From: Ignavibacteriales bacterium
GTDB lineage: Bacteria; Bacteroidota; Ignavibacteria; Ignavibacteriales; Ignavibacteriaceae
Assembly (NCBI GenBank): GCA_012517155.1
Contig: JAAYVN010000088.1
Span: 1 to 64,000 of the forward strand
Reading direction: 5' to 3'
Length of the DNA: 64,000 bases
Below are positions 36,660 to 46,208 of this stretch, one piece after another (within the stretch, counting starts at the first letter, position 1; the number at the start of each line of letters is the position of its first letter). The translations under genes were made by a program, and so were the position numbers. Below the pieces are notes generated by a model, which was not told the origin of the DNA, did not search any database, and saw nothing but the letters and a program-made list of their open reading frames with translations.

Positions 36660-38408
36660 TCAGTTAAGTTCCATCAGTTCTTTTTCGAGCATTTGTTTAT
36701 AGTGAACTTCGGCATACTTACCATTAAGCGCAAGAAGTTCGTAATGGGTTCCTTCCTCGATAATTTTCCCATTTTCGATGTAAATAATTTTATCGGCGTC
36801 CTTAACAGTAGAGACGCGATGACTGATAATAATCGAAGTCCGGTTTTTCATAAACTCTCTCAGGTTAATGAGAATTTCCTCTTCGGTATGAGTGTCAACT
36901 GCTGAGAAGGAATCATCAAGGATAAGTATTTTCGGATCAATAACGAGTGCTCGTGCAAGCGAAGCTCTCTGTTTCTGACCACCGGAAAGAGTAATACCTC
37001 TCTCGCCCAAGATGGTTTTATATCCTGACGGAAAATCCCTAACATCAATATCAAAACGGGCAATCCGGGATGCGTTTTTTACAGCTGATTCATTAAAAGA
37101 ATGCAAGCCATATGCAAGGTTATTTTCAATTGTATCCGAAAAGAGGAAAGATTCCTGCTGAACCAAACCGATATTTTTTCGTAATGCTGAGAGAGGGATA
37201 CTTTTAACCGGATGTCCATCAATAAGCAATTCACCATCTGAGAGATCGTAGAGTCTCGGGATGAGATTTATCAAAGTGCTCTTACCGGAGCCAGTACCTC
37301 CCATTATTGCCAGAGTTGTTCCGCGAGGAATTTTAAGATTTATCCCCTTTAACACCGGTTTAAGGTGTTTGCCATATGAGAAAGTCACATTCCTGAATTC
37401 TATATCACCGTACAGATCCTTTATCGCGTAGTTAGTTTCTTTTGAATCCTCTATTTCGAAACGTTCTGAAAGAATTATTGAAAGTCTTTTCATGCTTGCC
37501 TCAGCCTGCTGAATGATATTAATAACCCAACCGAAAGCGATCATAGGCCAGGTAAGCATTCCAAGGTAAATAATTATTGCAGTAATATCACCAAGTAAAA
37601 GCTCTCCGCTGATGACTTTAAGTCCTCCCATCCACACAACGATAATAACCGATATGCCGGTTATTAAAAAAAGAATGGGCTGGAACAGAGCCTGGATCTT
37701 AACCAGCCTCATATTTTTATGGAGGTATTCTTTACTTAACTGAGTAAATGCTTCAATCTCGAAATCTTCACGGAGGTAGGACTTAATAACTCTGATTCCA
37801 GAAAAGTTTTCCTGTGCTTTGGTAGTAAGTTCAGAAAATTTTTCCTGAATTGCAGTGAACCGTTCGTGAATCTTTTTTCCTACTTTATATACAAGAATCG
37901 AGAGGATCGGCAAGGGCAGTAGTGAATAAAGGGTCACCTCCAGACTTATCGATGCCATTATTGCGATGACCATGATGAAGCGGATCAGAGTATCTATACT
38001 ATACATCACCGCGGGCCCAATGAACATCCTAACTGCATTTATATCGTTTGTTGCATGAGCCATAATATTTCCGGTGGAAGTATTCTGGAAATATTTCAAC
38101 GGGAGTTTTTGTATATGTTCCCAGAAGTCCCTTCGCAGGTCGTATTCAATTTCACGTGAAACGACAATAATAGTCTGACGGATATAGAAACGGAAAATCC
38201 CTGAAATAAGTGACGAGCCAACAATTAAAAGTGCGTAACTGAGGATGGTTGAGTAGGACATTGTTGTCTGGAGCTCATTTATAGCATCTTTAATGGCTAC
38301 AGGAATATAAACATATCCAACCGAAGAGAGGAAAATGAAAACGACACCAAACAGCAGTTTGGATTTATACTTCAGAAAATACTTTTTAAGTGAATACAGA
38401 TGGTTCAT
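36660..38408 (-). CDS. ABC exporter half-transporter, subunit with Walker B Asp
   Basis: ATG 38408 (MNHLYSLKKYF) is used; the frame extends only to a TTG at 38417. The 582-residue protein has six spans followed by an ATPase domain with Walker A GGTGSGKST, a full LSGGQ signature (in TLSGGQKQRASLARAL) and Walker B ILILDDSFSAVD, so the catalytic Glu is replaced by Asp499. With the downstream subunit it should form a heterodimer with one consensus site (this LSGGQ plus the partner's Glu514) and one degenerate site. The IISHRVSTVKDAD switch His is present. The two genes are almost contiguous and certainly co-transcribed. Confidence 0.9.
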   Translation of the reverse strand: MNHLYSLKKYFLKYKSKLLFGVVFIFLSSVGYVYIPVAIKDAINELQTTMSYSTILSYALLIVGSSLISGIFRFYIRQTIIVVSREIEYDLRRDFWEHIQKLPLKYFQNTSTGNIMAHATNDINAVRMFIGPAVMYSIDTLIRFIMVIAIMASISLEVTLYSLLPLPILSILVYKVGKKIHERFTAIQEKFSELTTKAQENFSGIRVIKSYLREDFEIEAFTQLSKEYLHKNMRLVKIQALFQPILFLITGISVIIVVWMGGLKVISGELLLGDITAIIIYLGMLTWPMIAFGWVINIIQQAEASMKRLSIILSERFEIEDSKETNYAIKDLYGDIEFRNVTFSYGKHLKPVLKGINLKIPRGTTLAIMGGTGSGKSTLINLIPRLYDLSDGELLIDGHPVKSIPLSALRKNIGLVQQESFLFSDTIENNLAYGLHSFNESAVKNASRIARFDIDVRDFPSGYKTILGERGITLSGGQKQRASLARALVIDPKILILDDSFSAVDTHTEEEILINLREFMKNRTSIIISHRVSTVKDADKIIYIENGKIIEEGTHYELLALNGKYAEVHYKQMLEKELMELN

Positions 38409-38599
38409 TAAAAACAAAAAGATTTACTACAAAATTAACAAGTTTATTTGTATTAATGTTCAACATTAAAAGAAAAATATCACAATTTCGCAGGATTTGA
38501 AATAAAAAAGATTCAAAGAAGCATTTTTTCTGCTTAGTTTATTGTAAGTATATCCATTATCTTTATATTTTAAATAAATATTAAGAATACAGGTGCAAT

Positions 38600-41155
38600 A
38601 TGATCAGAAAGAACTTCTTTTTCTACATTTTTACAATCTTTTTATTCTCAACATTCAACAGTTTTTCGCAACAACTAACCAATTCATTTTGGGAAGATAT
38701 ACAGGAATCAAGTATCCCGAAATCATTCAAGCGGTACATAATTCCAGCCGATTACAGGACTTTAACCTACAATATGGAAAATCTAAGACAAATTTTGAGT
38801 TCTGCACCCTTCGAACATAATGTAAGGAATAACGATTATGTCCCGCTCGAAATTAGCATACCAAGACCGGACGGAAGGACTGAGAGATTTGCAATTATGA
38901 ATACACCGATAATGGAGGCTGATTTAGCCTCCCGATATCCGGAAATTCAAACATATGGCGGCCAGGGATTGGATGATTTGACTGCCACTATTAAACTTGA
39001 TATTACTCCCGCAGGTTTTCATGCGATGGTATTGTCACCAAACGGGACATATTTTATTGATCCTTATTTTCTGAATAAGGATAAATATTATATAAGCTAT
39101 ACTAAAAAAGCATTTTATGAAAATGCTGAAAAAAATTCTCATACCCTGCATTGCGAGCTAGAAAAAGAGGGAGAAATTGAGAAAGAAATCAAGCGGCTTG
39201 TGAATAACGGAGTTGAATATTCAGGAAACCAATTGCGGACATACAGACTAGCACTGGCAGCAACCGGAGAATATACTTCCTTTCACGGGGGAAGTGTTAC
39301 GCTTGGGTTAGCAGCCATAGTAACTGCCATGAACCGGGTAAACGGAGTTTATGAAAAGGAAGTTGCAATAAGAATGATTCTGGTAGCCAATAATGATCTT
39401 ATAGTTTATACGAATTCGAGTACAGATCCATATTCAAACAATAATGGATCAACCATGCTTGGGCAGAATCAGACAAATCTGGATAATATTATAGGTTCTG
39501 CGAATTATGATATCGGGCATGTTTTCAGCACCGGTGGGGGAGGAATTGCAGGATTAGGGGTTGTTTGCAGAAATGGGAGCAAGGCAAGAGGAGTAACCGG
39601 AGCTCCACAACCCATAGGAGATCCATTTACCATAGATTATGTTGCTCATGAAATGGGGCATCAGTATGGGGGAAATCACTCATTCAATGGTTCGGCGGGA
39701 AATTGCAGCGGAGGAAACAGAAACGCTTCTACAGCTTATGAACCGGGGAGTGGAAGCACTATAATGGCTTATGCGGGAATTTGTTCTCCGCAGGATTTAC
39801 AAATGAACAGTGATGCTTATTTTCATGGAGTTAATCTGGATGAATTAATTGCCTACTCAACAGGAACCTACGGCAACAGCTGTCCGGTTATAACTAATAC
39901 GGGAAATACGCCACCAGTGGTTACAGCAGGGACAGGGGGATTTGTAATCCCGATCAGTACTCCCTTTGCACTAACAGGAAGCGCAACTGACGCAGATAAT
40001 GATGCGCTGACATATTGCTGGGAACAGTTTGATTTAGGAGCAGCAGGAGCACCGAATTCACCGTCTGGAAATGCACCTATCTTCAGGAGTTTTAATCCGG
40101 TTACCTCACCGACAAGAACTTTTCCTAAATTGTCTAACCTTCTTAACAATACGCAGACAATCGGGGAGATCTTACCAAGTTATGCCAGAACCCTGACGTT
40201 CCGCTTAACTGCAAGAGATAACAAGAATGGGGGCGGAGGAATAGGTAAAAGTCAGTTATCATTCACTGTGACTTCAAGTGCGGGACCTTTTCTTGTGACA
40301 GCACCAAATACAGCGGTAAACTGGACCGGAAACACAGCACAGACAATTAGCTGGAATGTGGCAAATACAAATACCTCACCAGTAAATGTTTCCAATGTTA
40401 AAATACTATTATCAACAGATGGCGGAAACAGCTGGGGTATTGTACTAGCTGAGAACACTCCGAATGACGGAAGTGAGGAGGTATTAATACCAAATGTTCC
40501 GACAATCAGCGCAAGAGTTAAAGTAGAATCAATCGGAAATATTTTCTTCGACATCTCGAATGTGAACTTTTCAATTGCCGATAATCCCATACCTGTGGAA
40601 CTTGTCTCTTTCAAAGCTGAAGCAAATGAATCAGTTGTGACTCTCTTCTGGGAAACTGCAACGGAGACCAATAATTCAGGATTTGCTATTGAAAGACGAA
40701 GTGAAACAGGGGACTTTTCAAGGGTGGCTTTTATTGAAGGGGCGGGGACAACATCAGAAAAGAATTATTATACTTATACAGACAATATACCGGTTCAGGG
40801 CAAATCATATTATCGTCTGAAACAGATTGATTTTGACGGGAGTTACATGCTGTCAAATGTGATTGAAGTTGAAACAAACCAACTAACAAAATTCAATCTT
40901 TACGCCAACTATCCGAATCCATTCAATCCTGAGACAGTAATCAATTATGAAATTCCGCAGGATGGAATTGTGAGCTTGAAAGTATATGACATTTTAGGTA
41001 ATGAGATCGCAACACTGGTAGAGGAAAATCAAAAAGGGGGGAAACACAGCGTTTCCTTCAACACTTCTTCGTATAATCTAAGCAGTGGTGTTTATATTTA
41101 CAAACTTCAGGCAGATAAATTTACATCAGTAAAGAAGATGATCCTGTCAAAGTAG
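38600..41155 (+). CDS. secreted reprolysin-like zinc metalloprotease with T9SS sorting domain
   Basis: An 851-residue secreted protease. A signal peptide ends near NSFSQQ. The zinc motif HEMGHQYGGNH (His350, Glu351, His354, His360) followed by SF marks a reprolysin-like (M12B-type) metzincin catalytic domain at about 210-430; a propeptide-like region precedes it. After it come a cadherin-like/Ig-like stretch (near NTPPVVTAGTGGF and FALTGSATDADNDAL), a second beta domain, a fibronectin-like region (VELVSFKAEANESVVTLFWETA), and the C-terminal type IX sorting domain (about 775-851) opening with NYPNPFNPET and ending KMILSK. It should be secreted across the outer membrane and either released or attached. 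The terminator at 41178 follows. Confidence 0.9.
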   Translation: MIRKNFFFYIFTIFLFSTFNSFSQQLTNSFWEDIQESSIPKSFKRYIIPADYRTLTYNMENLRQILSSAPFEHNVRNNDYVPLEISIPRPDGRTERFAIMNTPIMEADLASRYPEIQTYGGQGLDDLTATIKLDITPAGFHAMVLSPNGTYFIDPYFLNKDKYYISYTKKAFYENAEKNSHTLHCELEKEGEIEKEIKRLVNNGVEYSGNQLRTYRLALAATGEYTSFHGGSVTLGLAAIVTAMNRVNGVYEKEVAIRMILVANNDLIVYTNSSTDPYSNNNGSTMLGQNQTNLDNIIGSANYDIGHVFSTGGGGIAGLGVVCRNGSKARGVTGAPQPIGDPFTIDYVAHEMGHQYGGNHSFNGSAGNCSGGNRNASTAYEPGSGSTIMAYAGICSPQDLQMNSDAYFHGVNLDELIAYSTGTYGNSCPVITNTGNTPPVVTAGTGGFVIPISTPFALTGSATDADNDALTYCWEQFDLGAAGAPNSPSGNAPIFRSFNPVTSPTRTFPKLSNLLNNTQTIGEILPSYARTLTFRLTARDNKNGGGGIGKSQLSFTVTSSAGPFLVTAPNTAVNWTGNTAQTISWNVANTNTSPVNVSNVKILLSTDGGNSWGIVLAENTPNDGSEEVLIPNVPTISARVKVESIGNIFFDISNVNFSIADNPIPVELVSFKAEANESVVTLFWETATETNNSGFAIERRSETGDFSRVAFIEGAGTTSEKNYYTYTDNIPVQGKSYYRLKQIDFDGSYMLSNVIEVETNQLTKFNLYANYPNPFNPETVINYEIPQDGIVSLKVYDILGNEIATLVEENQKGGKHSVSFNTSSYNLSSGVYIYKLQADKFTSVKKMILSK

Positions 41156-41177
41156 AATAAAGTCTGATAATAACGAG

Positions 41178-41207
41178 AAAGGCGAATTGATCATTCGCCT
41201 TTTTTTT
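41178..41207. terminator. bidirectional intrinsic terminator
   Basis: A perfect ten-pair stem AAAGGCGAAT/ATTCGCCTTT, loop TGATC, then a run of eight T (41200-41207). It ends the metalloprotease transcript, and its T-run contains the stop codon region of the converging serS gene. Confidence 0.9.
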
Positions 41208-42483
41208 ATTCAATTATACCGAAGTTAGTATACTTATGCAGCACCCGGGGGATGATTATCTTTCCTTCAGGAGTCTGGTTGTTCTCAAGCAAGGAGACCA
41301 TCAGGCGGCTGGTTGCAAGTCCAGAACCATTAAGAGTGTGGAGAAAGTCAGGTTTCTTAGTATCCTCGCGACGATAGCGGATATTTGCTCTGCGTGCCTG
41401 AAAACTTTCAAAGTTGCTGCAAGAGGATGCTTCGAGCCATTTATTTTCTGCCGGGGACCAAGTTTCGATATCGTAACATTTTGCAGCAGAGAAACTAAGA
41501 TCGCCGGTGCAAAGCATCAAGATACGATACGGAATATTTAATGCTTGTAAAATATCTTCCGCATCACTTACCAGTCCCTCGAGTTCGTCGTAAGAGGTTT
41601 CCGGTTTTACGAATTTCACCATTTCCACTTTGTTAAACTGATGGACGCGGAGGAATCCTTTCGATTCCTTTCCATAGGAGCCCGCCTCGCGCCTGAAACA
41701 GGCGGAGTAACCGACATATTTAACGGGGAGTGATTTTTCATCAAGAATTTCATCCCTATGGATATTAGTGACAGGAACTTCCGCAGTAGGAATAAGGTAA
41801 AGATCGTCCTTCTGAAGGAAATACATATCGTCAGCCATTTTAGGCAACTGACCCGTACCGCGCATGGAGTCCGCATTCACCAGGAAGGGAGGGAAGATTT
41901 CGGAATAATTATGCTCGTTAATATGTTTATCAAGCATAAAATTAATAAGACTACGTTCAAGAGTGGCACCCCTGGAAGTATAGAGGGGGAAGCCGGAACC
42001 GGAGATCTTAGCACCACGTTCAAAGTCAAGAATTTTCAATTTTTTGCCAAGTTCAATATGATCAAGCGGTTTGAAGTCATTTTCAAAAGAAAAACCTTCA
42101 GGCAGCCATCGCCTGACCTCGACGTTGTCCTCCGCAGATTTCCCAACCGGAACAGAGGAGTGGGGGAGATTTGGAATAAACATAAGAATATCATTAAGAG
42201 AGGCCTCGAGGTCCTTCAATTGTGAGTCGTTCAGGGTAATTTCGTCCGAGACTCTTTTCATTTCTGCGATAATGTTTGAAGCATCGGCGCCGCTTTTTTT
42301 AAGTTTAGCTATCTCCATCGAAGTTTGATTCCTCTTCGATTTAAGTTCATCGGTTCGGAAAATCAGTTCGCGACGTTTTGAATCGAGTACAAGTATCTCG
42401 TCAATTCTGTTTTTTTCTCTTTTGTTTTCTATGCCTGTTTTAACGAGCTCAGGATTCTCACGAATTAATTTTATATCTAACAT
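41206..42483 (-). CDS. serS: seryl-tRNA synthetase
   Basis: A 425-residue class II synthetase charging tRNA-Ser. The N-terminal coiled-coil arm that grips the tRNA is evident (about 25-100, with [20 protein letters not shown]). The class II motifs follow: motif 2 in [25 protein letters not shown] and motif 3 in [20 protein letters not shown]. The length is normal and the start is preceded by AAGGAT. It is 15 bases downstream of leuS on the same strand, so both synthetases may be expressed together. Confidence 0.97.
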   Translation of the reverse strand: MLDIKLIRENPELVKTGIENKREKNRIDEILVLDSKRRELIFRTDELKSKRNQTSMEIAKLKKSGADASNIIAEMKRVSDEITLNDSQLKDLEASLNDILMFIPNLPHSSVPVGKSAEDNVEVRRWLPEGFSFENDFKPLDHIELGKKLKILDFERGAKISGSGFPLYTSRGATLERSLINFMLDKHINEHNYSEIFPPFLVNADSMRGTGQLPKMADDMYFLQKDDLYLIPTAEVPVTNIHRDEILDEKSLPVKYVGYSACFRREAGSYGKESKGFLRVHQFNKVEMVKFVKPETSYDELEGLVSDAEDILQALNIPYRILMLCTGDLSFSAAKCYDIETWSPAENKWLEASSCSNFESFQARRANIRYRREDTKKPDFLHTLNGSGLATSRLMVSLLENNQTPEGKIIIPRVLHKYTNFGIIE

Positions 42484-42498
42484 TTTTATCCTTTGGGA

Positions 42499-44967
42499 TT
42501 ATTTAACTACAATATTGAGTATTTTATTAGCCACAAATATTTCTTTAACAACCGACTTATCCATAACATGTTTGGAGAAGGATTCGAGTGAATAAGCCTT
42601 TTCCCTGACAACATCAACCGGGGCATCAAGCGGAACGTCTACGGTGCCGCGTAATTTACCGTTGACCTGTAGCGCAATGCTAACAGTATCCACAGTCAAT
42701 GCAAGGGGATCAACCTCAAACCAGACGGGATTTTCGAAAAGGGAGGACCGCTTTCCAATAATCTCCCAGCATTCCTCACCAAGGTGAGGAGCCAGAGGAG
42801 CAATCATTACAGCAAAGCGTTCGAGGGAGTAAGCAATCAGCTCTTTCCTGCATGCGGAGAGGTGTTTTGAGAGTTCATTAATCAGTTCCATAAGGGCAGC
42901 GATTGCCGTGTTAAAGCGGAATGAAGCAAGTTCAGTATTGAACTTATTAATTGTCTGATTAATTTTTCTGTAAATCAATTTTTCCTGTTCCGATAAATCA
43001 ACGATATTGAATTTATCCGGAGGAGTATTATCAGAAAGAATACCGGTATATTGTTTAAACAATTCATAAGTTCTCAGAACAAATCTTTCAGTACCTGAAA
43101 TTCCTTTGTCATTCCAGTCCCCGCCCATTTCGTAAGGACCCATAAACATGAGGTAGAGACGGAAAACATCGGCACCAGTATTCACAATGTAGTCATCCGG
43201 ATTAATGACATTGCCTTTGGACTTGGACATCTTAGCCCCCTGGTTAGTAATTGTACCCTGATGGATGAGAGTGCGGAAAGGTTCATCCGAAGCCGCCAGA
43301 CCGATATCCCTAAGGAACTTATGGATGAACCGGGCGTAGAGAAGGTGCATAGTTGCATGTTCAGCGCCACCGACGTACATATCAACCGGAGTCCAGTTGT
43401 TACCAAGTTCTGCATCGAAGATACCGTTCGAGAAAGCGGGATTAAGGTATCGGAAATAATACCAGGATGAGTCAACGAAAGTATCCATAGTATCGGGATC
43501 GCGCTGCGCATCCTTGCCGCATTGCGGACATTTAACATTCATAAAATCAGGATTTGAAGTCAGGGGAGATTTACCCTTGCTTGAAAACTCAACTTCATAG
43601 GGGAGAGTGACCGGCAGATCTGATTCAGGGACCAGCACTTCGCCGCAGTCCTTACAATGAATAACGGGAATTGGAGTTCCCCAATAGCGCTGACGGGATA
43701 TAAGCCAATCGCGGAGACGATAGTTAATTTTTCTTTCGCCAAGCTGCCTTGATTCAAGGAAATCGGTAACACTATCAATACCAACGTCGGACATCACCCC
43801 GTTAAATACGGAAGAGTTAATCATTGTACCGATTTCGGTATAAGCAATGGTTAGGGGAGTGTTTTCATCAGTCCCCGGTTCCAGAATCACTTTTTTTATC
43901 GGGAGATTAAACCTGGAAGCGAACTCGAAATCCCTTTCATCGTGAGCGGGAACAGCCATAACCGCGCCTGTACCGTAGGTTATCAGAGCATAATCGGCAA
44001 TCCAGATCGGGATTTTAGCAGAGTTGACAGGATTAATTGCGTATGCGCCAATAGGAACGCCCGTTTTTTCTTTTACCGTGGAGGTTCTGTCGGTTTCGGA
44101 AAGTGATTTTATTGAATCACGGTATTTTTCCACAGCTTCCTGGTATTCGGGGGTAGTAATTTTATCAACAAGGGGATGCTCGGGAGCCAGAACCAGGTAG
44201 GTTACTCCGAACAGGGTATCGGGGCGAGTTGTAAAGACTTTAATCTCCTCATGCGATTTATCCACTTTGAAAGCGACTTCCGTACCAAAACTTTTCCCAA
44301 TCCAGTTGCGCTGCATTGTTTTTGTTTTTTCAGGCCAGTTGATTTTATCGAGTCCAACAAGCAATTCATCAGCATAGTCAGTAATTTTGAAGAACCACTG
44401 AGTAAGATTTTTTCTTACAACAGTAGTGCCGCAACGTTCACAACCGCCATCTGCAAGAACCTGTTCGTTAGCAAGAACGGTATTACAATCGGGGCACCAG
44501 TTGACCGGAGCATTTTTTCTGTAAGCAAGACCTTTTTTATAAAGCTGGATAAAGAGCCATTGATTCCACTTGTAGTAATCGGGAACGCAAGTCATGAGTT
44601 CGGCATTCCAGTCGTACATGCAGCCCATTTTTTTAAGTTGGAGGCGAATATCCTCAATATTTTTGATAGTACTGTCATAAGGATGAACGCCGGTCTTAAT
44701 AGCGTAGTTTTCAGCCGGAAGTCCGAAAGCATCGTAGCCCATCGGTTCAAAGACGTTAAAGCCATTAAGTTTCTTAAAGCGGGCCCAGGTATCGGTGGGA
44801 CCGTAGTTGTACCAGTGACCGCAATGAAGTTTAGCTCCGGAAGGGTAAATAAACATTACCAGGCAGTAGAGTTTGTTGTCAATTTTGGAGAAGTTGGTTT
44901 TATCGACGTTATGCTGATTCCAATATTCCTGCCACTTGTTTTCTATGTCTTTAAATGGGTATCTCAT
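42499..44967 (-). CDS. leuS: leucyl-tRNA synthetase
   Basis: An 822-residue class I synthetase. The HIGH motif reads HCGH in GAKLHCGHWYNYGPTD near residue 46, and KMSKS is in GAKMSKSKGNVINPDDY near residue 590. Two Cys-rich zinc elements are seen (CPDC-NTVLAN with CERCG near 160-185, and CKDCGE with CPQCGKD near 440-480). The editing domain contains FTTRPDTLFGVTYLVLAPEH. The order and length fit a bacterial LeuRS. serS follows on the same strand. Confidence 0.97.
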   Translation of the reverse strand: MRYPFKDIENKWQEYWNQHNVDKTNFSKIDNKLYCLVMFIYPSGAKLHCGHWYNYGPTDTWARFKKLNGFNVFEPMGYDAFGLPAENYAIKTGVHPYDSTIKNIEDIRLQLKKMGCMYDWNAELMTCVPDYYKWNQWLFIQLYKKGLAYRKNAPVNWCPDCNTVLANEQVLADGGCERCGTTVVRKNLTQWFFKITDYADELLVGLDKINWPEKTKTMQRNWIGKSFGTEVAFKVDKSHEEIKVFTTRPDTLFGVTYLVLAPEHPLVDKITTPEYQEAVEKYRDSIKSLSETDRTSTVKEKTGVPIGAYAINPVNSAKIPIWIADYALITYGTGAVMAVPAHDERDFEFASRFNLPIKKVILEPGTDENTPLTIAYTEIGTMINSSVFNGVMSDVGIDSVTDFLESRQLGERKINYRLRDWLISRQRYWGTPIPVIHCKDCGEVLVPESDLPVTLPYEVEFSSKGKSPLTSNPDFMNVKCPQCGKDAQRDPDTMDTFVDSSWYYFRYLNPAFSNGIFDAELGNNWTPVDMYVGGAEHATMHLLYARFIHKFLRDIGLAASDEPFRTLIHQGTITNQGAKMSKSKGNVINPDDYIVNTGADVFRLYLMFMGPYEMGGDWNDKGISGTERFVLRTYELFKQYTGILSDNTPPDKFNIVDLSEQEKLIYRKINQTINKFNTELASFRFNTAIAALMELINELSKHLSACRKELIAYSLERFAVMIAPLAPHLGEECWEIIGKRSSLFENPVWFEVDPLALTVDTVSIALQVNGKLRGTVDVPLDAPVDVVREKAYSLESFSKHVMDKSVVKEIFVANKILNIVVK

Positions 44968-45147
44968 ATAAATTCAGATTATTTCAAAATTAAATAATAA
45001 AATTAGCTAAAAATCAGCAAATAACAATCAGTATAGAATAATTAATAATTGATATGTAAGAATTACGGGGAGTAAAATGAGTTTATGGTTATTCGGGGAG
45101 CAGAGCATATATTTGCGTAATTATTTTTCAAGAATATAAAACGGATA

Positions 45148-46050
45148 ATGGCTAATTTTATTTTGTTAATGGTGTGTCTGATGCTTGGGATGGTATTCCG
45201 GAGGACAGGAATACTTCCTGCGCAGACACCCAAAGTGCTTAACTCGATAATAATATATATTTCACTTCCCGCAATTACACTTTTGTATCTGCACGATTTC
45301 CGGTTTTCAGCCGAAATAGTTTTACCGGTAATAATGCCCTGGATATATTTTGGCATATCCTATCTAATCTTTACAAGACTTGGGAAGCATTTCAGATGGG
45401 ACAGGAAGACAACCGGGGTAATGATACTTCTTGGGGGACTTGGGAACACATCGTTTGTTGGTTTGCCGATGATAGAAGTTTTCTGGGGGAAGGGGGGAAT
45501 ACCGATTGGTTTGATGATTGATCAGTTTGGATCATTTCTGGTACTTAGCACATTCGGGATAATTATTGCAAGCAAGTACAGTGGAAGTTTCGGGGCAGAG
45601 GAGTCGTTGTTCAAGAAAGTACTAACATTTCCTCCATTTCTCTCAATTATTGGTGCGTTTATACTGATGCCGGTGGAATATCCGGAAATCATGAAAGTAA
45701 TACTGGAAAGACTTGGGATGACATTATCCCCTTTAGCCCTTTTGTCGGTGGGATATCAGCTCCATTTTAAAAAGAGAGGAGAAATCAGGCGGGAGTTGAT
45801 AACCGGCTTAGCAGTAAAATTAATAATGTTGCCGGCGATAATATTTTTGCTTTACCGTTTAGTGCTTGACAGTGGAAGCATGGTTTACAGAGTAACAGTG
45901 TTCGAGGCAGCAATGCCACCAATGATAACTGCTGCAATTGTGGCTACGGAGTATGGGTTAAATTCCAAACTGGCGAATCTGCTTGTGGGCATAGGGATAA
46001 TAGCGGCGTTTATGACCTTAAGTATTTGGTATGGTGTTTTGCTTATTTGA
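45148..46050 (+). CDS. AEC-family transporter (auxin efflux carrier type)
   Basis: A 300-residue membrane protein with about ten spans in the two-fold arrangement of the AEC family: an N-terminal MLGMVFRRTGILPAQTPKVLNSII block and, near the middle, GGLGNTSFVGLPMIEVFWG, whose GNTxFxGxP pattern is the family's central signature. Bacterial members move small organic acids such as malate or malonate or amino acids; the substrate here is unknown. No strong ribosome binding site precedes the ATG. It is transcribed divergently from leuS. Confidence 0.85.
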   Translation: MANFILLMVCLMLGMVFRRTGILPAQTPKVLNSIIIYISLPAITLLYLHDFRFSAEIVLPVIMPWIYFGISYLIFTRLGKHFRWDRKTTGVMILLGGLGNTSFVGLPMIEVFWGKGGIPIGLMIDQFGSFLVLSTFGIIIASKYSGSFGAEESLFKKVLTFPPFLSIIGAFILMPVEYPEIMKVILERLGMTLSPLALLSVGYQLHFKKRGEIRRELITGLAVKLIMLPAIIFLLYRLVLDSGSMVYRVTVFEAAMPPMITAAIVATEYGLNSKLANLLVGIGIIAAFMTLSIWYGVLLI

Positions 46051-46164
46051 CAAGTTGTGGAGACATCAGCAATTTAACGAAATAGTTTATAAAGATAAAC
46101 ATTGCATTACTTTGCATTTAAGAGCAATAATTTGCCTGAGGTAAATTTTAGGAAGCATCTAAAC

Positions 46165-46180
46165 GCAAAGTAACGCAGAG
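46165..46180 (+). repeat. short dispersed intergenic repeat GCAAAGTAACGCAGAG
   Basis: This 16-base stretch recurs with one change (GCAATGTAACGCAGAG) at 59479-59494, also between genes. Both copies have the same orientation. Confidence 0.5.
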
Positions 46181-46208
46181 TTCTACAAACAATAGTCAGC
46201 TTACCGAA

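Noticed and set aside
41758-42225. 155-codon frame antisense to serS
   Set aside because: The opposite strand encodes a complete seryl-tRNA synthetase; the antisense product is unlike any known protein.
44176-44997. 273-codon open frame antisense to leuS
   Set aside because: It lies entirely opposite the well-supported leucyl-tRNA synthetase gene, and its product shows no family features. The frame results from leuS codon usage.
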